From the NCBI GenBank assembly GCA_030830245.1, contig JAURNJ010000256.1, positions 1-8,054 of the forward strand: a stretch of DNA of 8,054 bases. Reading direction: 5' to 3'. Numbering within the stretch: position 1 is the stretch's first letter; each line of letters starts with the position of its first letter. The notes under the pieces are model-generated. The model was given only the letters and a program-made list of their open reading frames with translations, made no database searches and was not told the origin of the DNA. The position numbers were made by a program, and so were the translations under genes. Shown piece after piece: positions 1-7,493 of this stretch. This DNA is from Novosphingobium sp. (GTDB lineage: Bacteria; Pseudomonadota; Alphaproteobacteria; Sphingomonadales; Sphingomonadaceae).

Positions 1-1
1 C

Positions 2-2740
2 CAGGCGCTAGACCCCATGGCGCTCAAGCTGAAGATCGCTGCCGCCGCCAAGCAGGCCGGCCCCGCACTCGACGAGGCGCGGCTGGAAGAAGCGGCAGCC
101 GATTCGATCCAGGCCATGATGCTGATCCGCACCTATCGTTCTCGCGGGCACCTGGCAGCCAACCTCGACCCGCTGGGCCTTACGCAGCGAGAGCTGCCAT
201 CCGACCTGACGCCCGAATTCCACGGCTTCACCGGCGACAAGCTGGACCGTCCTGTCTTTGTCGGCGGTGCGCTGGGCCTAGAATGGGTGACGGCGCGCAT
301 GCTCGTGACCATCCTCAAGTCGAACTACTGCGGCAATGTCGGCTTCGAATACATGCACATTGCCGATGTCGAGGAACGGCGCTGGCTGCAGGAGCGCATC
401 GAGGGCGCGGACAAGAAGATCGACTTTACCGTCCTGGGCAAGAAGGCGATCCTTTCCGCCGTGATCCGGGGCGAGGAATACGAAAGCTACCTCGGCCGCA
501 AATATGTCGGCACCAAGCGCTTTGGCCTTGATGGCGGGGAATCGATGATCCCCGCGCTCGAATCGGTGATCAAGCGCGGCGGCCAGCTGGGCGTGAAGGA
601 AATCGTTTTCGGCATGGCCCATCGCGGGCGGCTCAACGTGCTCGCGAACGTCATGGCCAAGCCGTACAAGGTCATCTTCCACGAGTTTTCCGGCGGCAGC
701 GCCAACCCTGACGACGTTGGCGGTTCTGGCGACGTCAAGTATCACCTCGGCACCTCGACCGACCGCGAATTCGACGGCGCGACCGTGCACATGAGCCTTG
801 TGCCCAATCCCAGCCACCTCGAAACCGTCGATCCCGTAGTGCTCGGCAAGGTTCGCGCGACGCTAAAGATGCGCGACGACCTTGAGGAAATGGACGAGGT
901 GTTGCCCGTGCTGATCCACGGCGATGCCGCATTTGCCGGGCAAGGCATCGTCTGGGAAACCCTCGGCTTCCAGGGCATTCGCGGCTATGCGACCGGCGGC
1001 TGCATCCACTTCATCATCAACAACCAGATCGGCTTCACCACCAGCCCGCAGTTCGCGCGCAATTCGCCCTATCCCTCGGACGTGGCCAAGGCCGTCCAGT
1101 CGCCGATCCTCCACGTCAACGGCGACGATCCCGAAGCCGTAACGTTCTGCTGCAAGCTCGCCATCGAGTATCGCCAGAAGTTCGACAAGGACGTGGTGAT
1201 AGACATGTGGTGCTACCGCCGGTTCGGGCACAACGAAGGCGACGAGCCGAGCTTCACCCAGCCGCTGATGTATGCCGCGATCCGCAAGCATCCGCGTGTA
1301 AGCGAAATCTATGCCCAGCGCCTGATCGGCGAAGGCGTGATCGAGGCGACCGATCCGGACCAGATTCGCGGCGAGTTCGTCGCCACGCTCGACGAACACT
1401 TCGAGGCAGGCAAGAGCTACCAGCCCAACGAGGCGGACTGGTTCGCCGGGCGCTGGAGCGGCTACAACAAGCCGGTCGATCCCGAAACGGCGCGGCGCAA
1501 CGTGCCCACCGGCATCGAGGCCAAGCTGTTCGACAGCCTTGGCCGCACCCTGACCACGGTTCCCGAGGATCTGGAAATCCACAAGACGCTGGCCCGCGTG
1601 ATTGACGCCAAGCGCCAGATGTTCGCCGATGGCGCGGGCTATGACTGGGCGACGGGCGAGGCGCTGGCATTCGGCTCGCTGCTGTCCGAAGGCTACAATG
1701 TGCGCCTTTCAGGCCAGGATTCCGGGCGCGGCACCTTCAGCCAGCGCCATGCGGTATGGCTCGACCAGCGCGACGAGCGCCGCTTTATTCCGCTGAGCAC
1801 AGTGCCGCACGGCACCTTTGAAGTCTATGACAGCCCGCTGTCCGAATATGGCGTGCTCGGCTTCGAATACGGCTATGCCATGGCCGACCCCAAGACCCTC
1901 GTGCTGTGGGAAGCGCAATTCGGCGATTTCGCCAACGGCGCGCAGATCATGATCGACCAGTATATCGCGGCGGGCGAGGCCAAGTGGCTGCGGGCAAACG
2001 GCCTCGTGCTGCTGCTGCCGCACGGTTACGAAGGCCAGGGGCCGGAACACTCCTCGGCTCGGCTAGAGCGCTTCCTGCAACTGTGCGCGCAGGACAACAT
2101 CCAGGTGTGTAATATCACCACGCCGGCGAACTATTTCCACGTGCTGCGCCGCCAGATGCACCGGCCCTTCCGCAAGCCGCTGATCATCATGACCCCCAAG
2201 TCGCTGCTGCGCCATCCGATGGCCAAGAGCGCCACCAGCGATTTCGTTGGCGAGGGTCACTTCATGCGCATCCTTTCCGACACCAATCCGCCCGCGGACA
2301 ATAAAGTGCGCCGTCTCGTGCTGTGTTCGGGCAAGGTCGCCTACGACCTGATCGAGGCGCGCGACGCGGCGGGGCTGGACGATGTTTCGATCGTCCGCCT
2401 CGAACAGCTCTACCCCTTCCCCGGCGAACCGCTGACCCTGCGCCTGTCGCGGATGACCGGACTCAAGGAAGTGGTGTGGTGCCAGGAAGAGCCGCGCAAC
2501 AACGGCGCGTGGTTCTTCGTCGGCGCCCAGATCGAGGAAGCGCTCGGAGCCGCAGGTCGCAAGGTCGGGCGCGTGCAATACGCCGGTCGCGATGCCAGCG
2601 CATCGCCCGCCACCGGGCTCGCCAGCCGCCACAAGGCGCAGCAGGAAGCGCTGGTCTCCGCGACTCTGGGGCTGGAGCCAGCAAAGCCCGCCAGTCCGCC
2701 CGCCCGCACCGCCAGCCCACGCAGAAAGGCCCGTTCATGA
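2..2740 (+). CDS. sucA: 2-oxoglutarate dehydrogenase E1 component (5'-truncated by window edge)
   Basis: This is the thiamine-diphosphate E1 subunit (also called odhA), which decarboxylates 2-oxoglutarate and passes the succinyl group to the lipoyl arm of E2 in the cytoplasm. The frame is open to the left edge (codons for QALDP precede the ATG at 17), so that ATG is internal and the N-terminal E2-docking part lies outside. About 912 codons are visible; the family is usually 930-990 residues. Visible motifs, in order, are [13 protein letters not shown] (about 143-181), HRGRLNVL with a substrate-contacting His (620-643), NPSHLE (806-823), the ThDP/Mg signature GDAAFAGQG ... INNQIGFTT (about 920-1040), [15 protein letters not shown] of the pyrimidine-binding domain (1709-1753), and [11 protein letters not shown] near the C-terminus (about 2486-2520). 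After the usual end of the family (ATLGL) there is a tail of about 20 Pro/Ala/Arg/Ser-rich residues. The stop codon overlaps the sucB start. The assignment is certain; only the start is missing. Confidence 0.97.
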   Translation, partial: QALDPMALKLKIAAAAKQAGPALDEARLEEAAADSIQAMMLIRTYRSRGHLAANLDPLGLTQRELPSDLTPEFHGFTGDKLDRPVFVGGALGLEWVTARMLVTILKSNYCGNVGFEYMHIADVEERRWLQERIEGADKKIDFTVLGKKAILSAVIRGEEYESYLGRKYVGTKRFGLDGGESMIPALESVIKRGGQLGVKEIVFGMAHRGRLNVLANVMAKPYKVIFHEFSGGSANPDDVGGSGDVKYHLGTSTDREFDGATVHMSLVPNPSHLETVDPVVLGKVRATLKMRDDLEEMDEVLPVLIHGDAAFAGQGIVWETLGFQGIRGYATGGCIHFIINNQIGFTTSPQFARNSPYPSDVAKAVQSPILHVNGDDPEAVTFCCKLAIEYRQKFDKDVVIDMWCYRRFGHNEGDEPSFTQPLMYAAIRKHPRVSEIYAQRLIGEGVIEATDPDQIRGEFVATLDEHFEAGKSYQPNEADWFAGRWSGYNKPVDPETARRNVPTGIEAKLFDSLGRTLTTVPEDLEIHKTLARVIDAKRQMFADGAGYDWATGEALAFGSLLSEGYNVRLSGQDSGRGTFSQRHAVWLDQRDERRFIPLSTVPHGTFEVYDSPLSEYGVLGFEYGYAMADPKTLVLWEAQFGDFANGAQIMIDQYIAAGEAKWLRANGLVLLLPHGYEGQGPEHSSARLERFLQLCAQDNIQVCNITTPANYFHVLRRQMHRPFRKPLIIMTPKSLLRHPMAKSATSDFVGEGHFMRILSDTNPPADNKVRRLVLCSGKVAYDLIEARDAAGLDDVSIVRLEQLYPFPGEPLTLRLSRMTGLKEVVWCQEEPRNNGAWFFVGAQIEEALGAAGRKVGRVQYAGRDASASPATGLASRHKAQQEALVSATLGLEPAKPASPPARTASPRRKARS
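2723..2729 (+). promoter_or_regulatory. sucB ribosome binding site inside the sucA 3' end
   Basis: AGAAAGG lies 7 nt before the sucB ATG at 2737 and within the last codons of sucA. The sucA stop TGA (2738-2740) overlaps the sucB ATG as ATGA, the usual arrangement for translational coupling. It fixes the sucB start, which is also where the lipoyl domain begins. Confidence 0.6.
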
Positions 2741-3963
2741 GCAGCGAAGTCAAAGTTCCGACACTGGGCGAATCGGTGTCCGAGGCGACCATCGGCGAGT
2801 GGCTCAAGCAGCCGGGCGATCCCGTCGCGCTCGATGAGCCGATCGCCAGCCTTGAAACCGACAAGGTCTCGGTCGAGGTGCCATCGCCGGTCGCGGGCGT
2901 GATGGGCGCGCACAAGGTGGCCGTGGGCGAGACGGTGGAAGTCGGCGCGGTCATCGCCACGATCGAGGACGGCGTTCCTGCTGCCGGCGCCGAGCCGGTT
3001 TCCCAGCGCAAGGAACCCGAACCGGCCCCTGCGGCTGCCCCACCGGCCCCGCCAGCCGACGCCGCATCGCAAACCCTCTCACCCGCCGTGCGCCGCGCCG
3101 TGCTCGAACACGGCATCGACCCATCGAGCGTGCAAGGCACCGGTCGGGACGGACGACTGACCAAGGAAGACGTGCTCGCCGCAGCCAAGGCCAAGGACAG
3201 CGGCGCTGGTACGGTGCTGACCGCCGAGGCCCCTGCCCCCGCTCCATCGGCCCCATCGGGCGAACGCCGCGAAGAGCGCGTGCGGATGACGCGCCTGCGC
3301 CAGACCATCGCCAGGCGGCTGAAGAGCGCGCAGGAAGAAGCCGCGCTGCTCACCACCTTCAACGATGTCGACATGTCGGCGGTGATCGAGGCGCGCAACA
3401 AGTACAAGGACCTGTTCGCCAAGAAGCACGGCATCAAGCTCGGTTTCATGAGCTTTTTCGCCAAGGCGAGCTGCCTTGCCCTGCGCGACGTTCCCTCGGC
3501 CAATGCCTACATCGAGGGCGAGGAAATCGTCTATCACGACTACGTCGACATCTCGGTCGCGGTTTCCGCCCCCAACGGCCTTGTAGTGCCGGTGGTGCGC
3601 GACGCGCATGCGAAAAGTTTTGCGCAAATCGAGCTCGACATCGCCGACTTCGGCGCGCGCGCCCACGACGGCACGCTCACCATGGAAGACATGAAAGGCG
3701 GCACCTTCACCATTTCCAATGGCGGCGTGTTCGGCTCGCTTATGTCTACTCCGATCATCAACCCGCCGCAGAGCGCCGTGCTCGGCCTGCACCGGATCGA
3801 GGATCGTCCGGTGGTCCGCGACGGACAGGTGGTGGTGCGCCCGATGATGTATATCGCGCTGAGTTACGATCATCGGCTGATCGACGGGCGCGAGGCAGTA
3901 ACCACGCTCAAGATTATCAAGGAAGCAATCGAGGATCCGACGCGGCTGCTGATCGATTTGTAA
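2737..3963 (+). CDS. sucB: Dihydrolipoamide succinyltransferase, E2 of 2-oxoglutarate dehydrogenase
   Basis: E2 core (also called odhB), 408 residues, close to the usual 400-420. It carries the succinyl group on a lipoyl-lysine and transfers it to CoA. Domains in order: one lipoyl domain at residues 1-79 with the lipoylated Lys43 in ETDKVS; a mobile Pro/Ala/Glu-rich linker at about 80-111; the peripheral-subunit binding domain that docks E1/E3 at about 113-150 ([16 protein letters not shown] ... [13 protein letters not shown]); a second Ala/Pro linker; and the catalytic acyltransferase domain from about 178 to the end. The active-site motif is [10 protein letters not shown], with His379 and Asp383. 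A single lipoyl domain and position between sucA and lpdA favour the succinyl rather than acetyl transferase. It overlaps the sucA stop by ATGA and ends 12 nt before the next ATG. Confidence 0.97.
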   Translation: MSSEVKVPTLGESVSEATIGEWLKQPGDPVALDEPIASLETDKVSVEVPSPVAGVMGAHKVAVGETVEVGAVIATIEDGVPAAGAEPVSQRKEPEPAPAAAPPAPPADAASQTLSPAVRRAVLEHGIDPSSVQGTGRDGRLTKEDVLAAAKAKDSGAGTVLTAEAPAPAPSAPSGERREERVRMTRLRQTIARRLKSAQEEAALLTTFNDVDMSAVIEARNKYKDLFAKKHGIKLGFMSFFAKASCLALRDVPSANAYIEGEEIVYHDYVDISVAVSAPNGLVVPVVRDAHAKSFAQIELDIADFGARAHDGTLTMEDMKGGTFTISNGGVFGSLMSTPIINPPQSAVLGLHRIEDRPVVRDGQVVVRPMMYIALSYDHRLIDGREAVTTLKIIKEAIEDPTRLLIDL

Positions 3964-3966
3964 GGA
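3962..3966 (+). promoter_or_regulatory. Ribosome binding site of the small lipoprotein gene
   Basis: AAGGA shares its first two bases with the sucB stop codon TAA (3961-3963) and sits 9 nt before the ATG at 3976. It supports that start and suggests the small gene is translated from the sucB-lpdA message. Confidence 0.65.
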
Positions 3967-3975
3967 AACCGCACA

Positions 3976-4263
3976 ATGCGCAAACTGATCGCTGCCCTGT
4001 TCCTCGCCACGCCGCTGGCCGCATGCGGTCAAGCGTCAAACGAGCAATTCGACAAGCAGTTCGGCGACAATTTCCGCACTTCGTGTTCGTCTACTGCCGC
4101 AAATGCGGGTGTGCCCGGGGATATCGCCGGCAAAGTCTGCGACTGCTCGCTGTCCAAGGTCAACGAGAAGTACCCAGGCGCAGAAAAACTCGCGCTTTCG
4201 GGTGACGACGTCATGCCGATACTCACAGAATGTATGAAAGGCATGGGACTGCCCAATGGCTAG
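3976..4263 (+). CDS. Small cysteine-rich lipoprotein of unknown function
   Basis: I do not recognise a named family. The 95-residue product begins with a short positively charged and hydrophobic signal (MRKLIAALFLATPLAAC) ending in a good lipobox, LAAC, with Cys17 as the predicted lipidated residue. The mature part of about 78 residues is hydrophilic, probably helical, and holds four further cysteines at 37, 55, 57 and 86, including a VCDC motif. An even number in an exported protein suggests two disulfides, which is inference. It is likely anchored in the inner or outer membrane facing the periplasm. The gene has its own Shine-Dalgarno overlapping the sucB stop, and its last 8 nt overlap the lpdA start, so it is embedded between E2 and E3 of a cytoplasmic complex. 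An exported product does not fit an obvious role in that complex. Protein features and tight packing make it a real gene; its function is unknown. Confidence 0.85.
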   Translation: MRKLIAALFLATPLAACGQASNEQFDKQFGDNFRTSCSSTAANAGVPGDIAGKVCDCSLSKVNEKYPGAEKLALSGDDVMPILTECMKGMGLPNG

Positions 4264-5662
4264 CAACCAATACGACTATGACTTGCTCATCATCGGCGCT
4301 GGTCCAGGTGGCTATGTCGCCGCGATTCGCGCCGCGCAGCTCGGTCTTAAGACCGCCTGCGCCGAAAGCCGCGAGACGCTCGGCGGCGTCTGCCTCAATG
4401 TCGGCTGCATTCCGAGCAAGGCGTTACTCCACGGCTCGGAATTGTTCGAGGAAGCCAACAACGGCACGCTCGCCAAATTCGGGGTCAAGACCGGCAACGT
4501 CGAGATAGACGTTGCCACGATGCAGGCGGAAAAAGCCAAGGTGGTGAGCGAACTGACTGGCGGCATCGCCTTCTTGTTCAAGAAGAACAAGGTCGACTGG
4601 CTCAAGGGGTTCGCCACCTTCAGGGATGCGCACACTGTCGAGGTCGCGGGCACGGCCCACACCGCCCGGAACATCGTGATCGCCACCGGCTCCTCGGTCA
4701 CTCCCCTGCCGGGCGTTGAAGTCGACAACGAGAAGGGCGTGATCGTCGATTCGACCGGAGCGCTGTCGCTACCTGCCGTGCCCAAGACCATGGTGGTGAT
4801 CGGCGGCGGCGTGATCGGGCTGGAACTCGGATCGGTCTGGCGCAGGCTCGGCGCGAAAGTCACCGTGGTCGAATTCCTCGACCAGTTGCTGCCCGGCATG
4901 GACGGCGACGTGCGCAAGGAAGCAGCAAAGATCTTCGCCAAGCAGGGCTTGGAGCTGAAGCTCTCGACCAAGGTTACGGGCGCGAGCGTGAAGGGCAAGA
5001 AAGCCACGCTCGCGCTTGAGCCAGCCGCCGGTGGCGCTGCCGAGACACTTACCGCCGATTGTGTTCTGGTTAGCATCGGGCGCAGGCCCAACACCGAAGG
5101 GCTGGGCCTCGACAAGATCGGGCTTGAACTCAACGCGCGCGGGCAGATCGAGACAGATCACAGCTTCCGCACCAAGGTCGATGGCGTCTGGGCCGTGGGC
5201 GATGTCATTCCCGGCCCCATGCTGGCGCACAAGGCAGAGGACGAGGGCATTGCCGTGGCCGAGAACATCGCCGGACAGATCGGGATCGTGAACCATGCGG
5301 TGATCCCTTCGGTCGTCTATACCTGGCCTGAAATCGCGGGCGTCGGCCTCACCGAGGAGGCGGCGCGCGAAAAGGGCGAGATCAAGATCGGCAAGTTCCC
5401 GATGCTGGCCAACAGCCGCGCCAAGACCAATCGCGAGCCGGACGGCTTCGTCAAGGTGATCGCCGATGCCGCCACGGATCGCGTACTCGGCGTCTGGGCA
5501 ATTGCCTCGGTCGCGGGAACCATGATCGCGCAGGCAGCACAGGCGATGGAATTCGGCGCCACCAGCGAGGACATCGCCTACACCTGCCACGCCCACCCGA
5601 CGCATTCCGAAGCGATCAAGGAAGCGGCCATGGCGGTTCGCGGCAAGCCCATCCACATGTGA
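4256..5662 (+). CDS. lpdA: Dihydrolipoamide dehydrogenase (E3)
   Basis: FAD-dependent disulfide oxidoreductase, 468 residues, full family length. It reoxidises dihydrolipoyl-E2 with NAD+; besides 2-oxoglutarate dehydrogenase it may also serve pyruvate or branched-chain complexes. Visible: FAD dinucleotide-binding GAGPGG at 14-19; the redox-active disulfide Cys46-LNVG-Cys51 within GGVCLNVGCIPSK; the NAD-binding GGGVIG at 183-188; the second FAD motif with Asp316 in VGDVIPGPMLAHKA; and the C-terminal interface with the catalytic His447-Glu452 pair in HPTHSE (many homologues have HPTLSE). The ATG at 4256 overlaps the lipoprotein stop by 8 nt. A weak GGGA 7 nt upstream and translational coupling could serve initiation. 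Nothing suggests truncation. Confidence 0.97.
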   Translation: MASNQYDYDLLIIGAGPGGYVAAIRAAQLGLKTACAESRETLGGVCLNVGCIPSKALLHGSELFEEANNGTLAKFGVKTGNVEIDVATMQAEKAKVVSELTGGIAFLFKKNKVDWLKGFATFRDAHTVEVAGTAHTARNIVIATGSSVTPLPGVEVDNEKGVIVDSTGALSLPAVPKTMVVIGGGVIGLELGSVWRRLGAKVTVVEFLDQLLPGMDGDVRKEAAKIFAKQGLELKLSTKVTGASVKGKKATLALEPAAGGAAETLTADCVLVSIGRRPNTEGLGLDKIGLELNARGQIETDHSFRTKVDGVWAVGDVIPGPMLAHKAEDEGIAVAENIAGQIGIVNHAVIPSVVYTWPEIAGVGLTEEAAREKGEIKIGKFPMLANSRAKTNREPDGFVKVIADAATDRVLGVWAIASVAGTMIAQAAQAMEFGATSEDIAYTCHAHPTHSEAIKEAAMAVRGKPIHM

Positions 5663-5699
5663 CGCTTCGGATGCGGCGCGGTTCTGCTATGGCGCCACC

Positions 5700-6341
5700 A
5701 TGGAGATGCTTCCGCCCGCCCTGCCCGCGATCCTGAGCCTGCTTGACGTGGTCGGCATCGCGGTCTTCGCGCTGTCCGGCGCGGCCTTGGCCGCACGGCT
5801 CAACCAGACCTTCGTCACGCTCGCCTTTTTTGCCCTGATTACCGGGGTGGGCGGCGGCTCGGTCCGCGACCTGCTGATCGGCGCACCTGTATTCTGGGTG
5901 CAGGAGCCATGGATCGCGCCGGTCTGCCTTGGTGTGGCGCTGCTCGCCTGGTTCACGCCGCATCGCTGGTGGGAAGCGCGCCTGTTCGAATGGGCGGACG
6001 CGGCAGGCCTCTCGGCCTATTCGGAGCTCGGTACGGTAAAAGCGCTGGGCTACGGCGTTCCGCCGGTCACGGCTGCCTTGATGGGGATCATCACCGGCTG
6101 CGTCGGCGGCATCATCCGCGACGTGCTGGCAGGCCAGCCCTCGATCCTGTTGCGGCCAGAGCTCTATGTCACCGCCACCGCCCTCGCTGCCGGCTTGGTC
6201 GTCGCGGGCGATTTCCTCGAACTGCCCGATGCGCCGGTATGGATCATCGCCGCCGCTTGCGGCTTCATCTTGCGCGGAGCCGCGATCCATTGGGCCCTGG
6301 GCATTCCGACCTATAAGCGCGGCAACACCGAGCCATCGTGA
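5700..6341 (+). CDS. TRIC-type (UPF0126) trimeric cation channel family membrane protein
   Basis: A 213-residue, strongly hydrophobic inner-membrane protein with about seven predicted membrane segments, the family's usual size. It shows the internal duplication typical of UPF0126: two glycine-rich kinks followed by Arg-Asp, GVGGGSVRD at residues 49-57 and GCVGGIIRD ending at Arg140-Asp141, each within a three-helix repeat. Prokaryotic members have been shown structurally to be trimeric, monovalent-cation-permeable channels related to animal TRIC; the physiological role in bacteria is poorly defined, so the function here is inferred from family. The start at 5700 has no clear Shine-Dalgarno; the Met at 5706 is an alternative. 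It follows lpdA by 37 nt without an evident terminator and precedes the VOC gene by one base, so it may be cotranscribed with both. Confidence 0.92.
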   Translation: MEMLPPALPAILSLLDVVGIAVFALSGAALAARLNQTFVTLAFFALITGVGGGSVRDLLIGAPVFWVQEPWIAPVCLGVALLAWFTPHRWWEARLFEWADAAGLSAYSELGTVKALGYGVPPVTAALMGIITGCVGGIIRDVLAGQPSILLRPELYVTATALAAGLVVAGDFLELPDAPVWIIAAACGFILRGAAIHWALGIPTYKRGNTEPS

Positions 6342-6342
6342 C

Positions 6343-6777
6343 ATGACCCTTCCCTCCTTCCACCTCGCCTTCCCGGTCCACGATCTGGATGCGGCTCGCG
6401 CCTTCTGGGGCGGGACGATGGGTTGTGCCGAGGGTCGCAGCGCCGCAGACTGGATCGATTTCGATTTCCACGGCCACCAGATCGTCGCGCACCGGGTTTC
6501 GGGGATGACCGCGCCGGATGCTGGCAGCAATCCGGTGGATGGGCACGACGTCCCAGTACCGCATTTCGGCCTCGTCTTGCCCATGGAGGAATGGCATGCG
6601 CTGGCCGGGCGGCTGCGCGAAGCCGGGGTTCGGTTCGTGATCGAGCCGCATGTGCGTTTTGCCGGGCAAGTGGGCGAGCAGGCGACGATGTTTTTCCGCG
6701 ATCCCTCGGGCAATGCCATCGAGATCAAGGCGTTTGCCGACCCGGCGCAACTGTTCGCGAAAGATCCGAAAAAGTAA
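6343..6777 (+). CDS. VOC (glyoxalase/dioxygenase fold) family protein
   Basis: A 144-residue protein with the two-module vicinal-oxygen-chelate fold. The first module begins [19 protein letters not shown]; the second begins VPHFGLVL at about 72 and ends in the hallmark [15 protein letters not shown]. His7, His74 and Glu127 sit where VOC enzymes hold their divalent metal (two His, one Glu), so a metal-dependent activity is plausible. The family spans glyoxalases, extradiol dioxygenases, epimerases and resistance proteins, and nothing here selects the substrate. The ATG lies one base after the TRIC stop (TGA C ATG), so translation is probably coupled. The stop TAA abuts a large hairpin, consistent with being the last gene of the unit. 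I am sure of the fold family and not of the reaction. Confidence 0.93.
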   Translation: MTLPSFHLAFPVHDLDAARAFWGGTMGCAEGRSAADWIDFDFHGHQIVAHRVSGMTAPDAGSNPVDGHDVPVPHFGLVLPMEEWHALAGRLREAGVRFVIEPHVRFAGQVGEQATMFFRDPSGNAIEIKAFADPAQLFAKDPKK

Positions 6778-6836
6778 CGACCGGGATCGCCGCACCGGCA
6801 GGGAACCTGCTGCCACATGCGGCGATCGACCGGTCG
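6778..6836 (-). terminator. Long hairpin between convergent genes, intrinsic terminator on the minus strand
   Basis: Nested inverted repeat directly after the VOC stop. Outer arms are CGACCGG (6778-6784) with CCGGTCG (6830-6836). Middle arms are GATCGCCGCA (6785-6794) with TGCGGCGATC (6818-6827). Inner arms are GGCAG (6797-6801) with CTGCC (6810-6814). That makes 22 perfect pairs with only a 2-nt bulge and one small internal loop. Read on the minus strand it is followed by TTACTTTTT (6777 down to 6769), the form of an intrinsic terminator for the gene ending at 6882. On the plus strand no T-run follows, so there it may act only as a 3'-end stabiliser. Confidence 0.75.
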
Positions 6837-6881
6837 CGATGTTGCCGACTCACGGACCAGAGCGCGGCATCGTTTACCTCG

Positions 6882-7019
6882 CTACGTCAGCGCCCGGCCA
6901 TCGACTGTAGCGCTGCGAATTCTTGCATCCGGCCCGGTCGTGCAGCTGAATGCGCGTCCGTCGCGCAGCCTGCCATCAACCCGCCAGCCATCCGATGCGC
7001 GATTGACGCCCTCGACCGT
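6882..7019 (-). CDS. C-terminal fragment of an unrecognised protein, cut at the junction near 7017
   Basis: Reading leftwards from about 7019 to a TAG at 6882-6884 gives about 45 residues with the look of a real C-terminus: VEGV followed by DGWRVDGRLRDGRAFSC and ending ARIRSATVDGRALT. The alternating DGxxVxG and DGRxFxC pattern is that of small exported beta-rich proteins common in sphingomonads (resemblance from memory, family not named). No ATG or GTG start exists in this frame before the sulfatase sequence begins, so the 5' part is missing. The stop lies 46 nt from a hairpin with a T-run in the right orientation, which supports a genuine gene. It is convergent with the VOC gene. Moderate confidence because the piece is short. 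Confidence 0.55.
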   Translation of the reverse strand, partial: TVEGVNRASDGWRVDGRLRDGRAFSCTTGPDARIRSATVDGRALT

Positions 7020-7030
7020 GTCGACCTGAC
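7005..7030. other. Abrupt junction between the sphingomonad-like locus and foreign sulfatase sequence
   Basis: To the left, the minus strand reads as the end of one protein; to the right, the plus strand reads as the middle of a sulfatase, beginning RVDLTLAAFDLAPSLL at about 7017. Both genes are truncated here, with no insertion-sequence end, tRNA or attachment-site-like repeat visible. I take it as an assembly or recombination breakpoint; the exact base cannot be fixed. Confidence 0.6.
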
Positions 7031-7493
7031 GCTCGCCGCGTTCGACCTCGCGCCGTCGCTGCTGGCCGTCGCCGGAGTATCCGTGCCCGCCGGGGTGAAG
7101 TTCGACGGCGAGAATCTCGCCCCCGTGCTGCTCGGCAAAAGCGCCGCGTCGCGCAACACACCGATCTTCTGGCGGCGTCCGCCCGACCGCAAGATGGCCT
7201 ACGGCGCGGGCCCGCTGCCCGACCTCTCCGTGCGTGAGGGCGATTGGAAGCTGCTTTGCGACTACGACGGCTCGAAGCCCGAACTCTACAACCTCGCCTC
7301 CGACCCCGGCGAAGCGGCCAACCTAGCCGCGAAGCAACCCGACGTGGTCGCGCGTCTCACCCAATCCGTTCTCGCGTGGAACGCGACGATGCCGCAGGAC
7401 AACGGCGCGAAGCTCGGCGTGGAGGATTCCTCAACACCCAAGAAGGGCGATGGAAGCAAGAAGGCTCCGAAGAAAAAGGGGGGCGCAAAGTGA
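7017..7493 (+). CDS. Sulfatase, C-terminal part only (5'-truncated)
   Basis: About 158 residues matching the C-terminal subdomain of formylglycine-dependent sulfatases. Visible are FDLAPSLLAVAG (the helix after the last metal-site region), FDGENLAPVLLGK, REGDWKLLCDYDG and ELYNLASDPGEAANLA, then a final helix ending ATMPQDNG. The N-terminal catalytic domain with the CxPSR site is absent: the sequence upstream in this frame is antisense to the minus-strand fragment and then an out-of-frame reading of the VOC gene. The protein ends in a Lys/Ser-rich tail (STPKKGDGSKKAPKKKGG). The stop overlaps the next start as TGATG, so two sulfatases were adjacent in their source genome. This style of paired exported sulfatase is typical of Planctomycetes/Verrucomicrobia, used there on sulfated polysaccharides; the substrate cannot be deduced. 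Confidence 0.85.
   Translation, partial: RVDLTLAAFDLAPSLLAVAGVSVPAGVKFDGENLAPVLLGKSAASRNTPIFWRRPPDRKMAYGAGPLPDLSVREGDWKLLCDYDGSKPELYNLASDPGEAANLAAKQPDVVARLTQSVLAWNATMPQDNGAKLGVEDSSTPKKGDGSKKAPKKKGGAK
7476..7483 (+). promoter_or_regulatory. Ribosome binding site of the second sulfatase
   Basis: AAGGGGGG, within the lysine-rich tail codons of the preceding sulfatase, ends 9 nt before the ATG at 7493. With the TGATG stop/start overlap it decides this start, which also gives a proper signal peptide. Confidence 0.55.

Noticed and set aside
17..19. ATG at 17 as the sucA start.
   Set aside because: The frame is open to the window edge, and the upstream codons (ALDP) continue the family sequence, while the N-terminal E1 region is missing.
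2463..3503. Long minus-strand open frame (346 codons) opposite sucA/sucB.
   Set aside because: It is antisense to two unmistakable genes, is Ser/Ala/Arg-rich low-complexity sequence without motifs, and is expected by chance in high-GC coding DNA.
5675..5696. Possible hairpin GGCGC/GCGCC between lpdA and the TRIC gene as a terminator.
   Set aside because: Only 5 bp with a 12-nt loop and no T-run; such pairs are frequent at this base composition.
5694..5703. GCCACCATGG, an exact eukaryotic Kozak consensus at the TRIC start.
   Set aside because: The locus is clearly bacterial, and the match arises from an ordinary GC-rich leader; taken as coincidence.
5616..6818. 400-codon minus-strand open frame opposite TRIC and VOC.
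   Set aside because: No domain is recognisable, it lies antisense to two genes with clear family motifs, and it crosses the terminator hairpin.
6423..7493. A 356-codon plus-strand open frame running from inside the VOC gene to the sulfatase stop, which could be called one fused gene.
   Set aside because: Its first half is an out-of-frame reading of the VOC gene, then the hairpin and the antisense of the minus-strand fragment. Only the part after about 7017 resembles a protein family.
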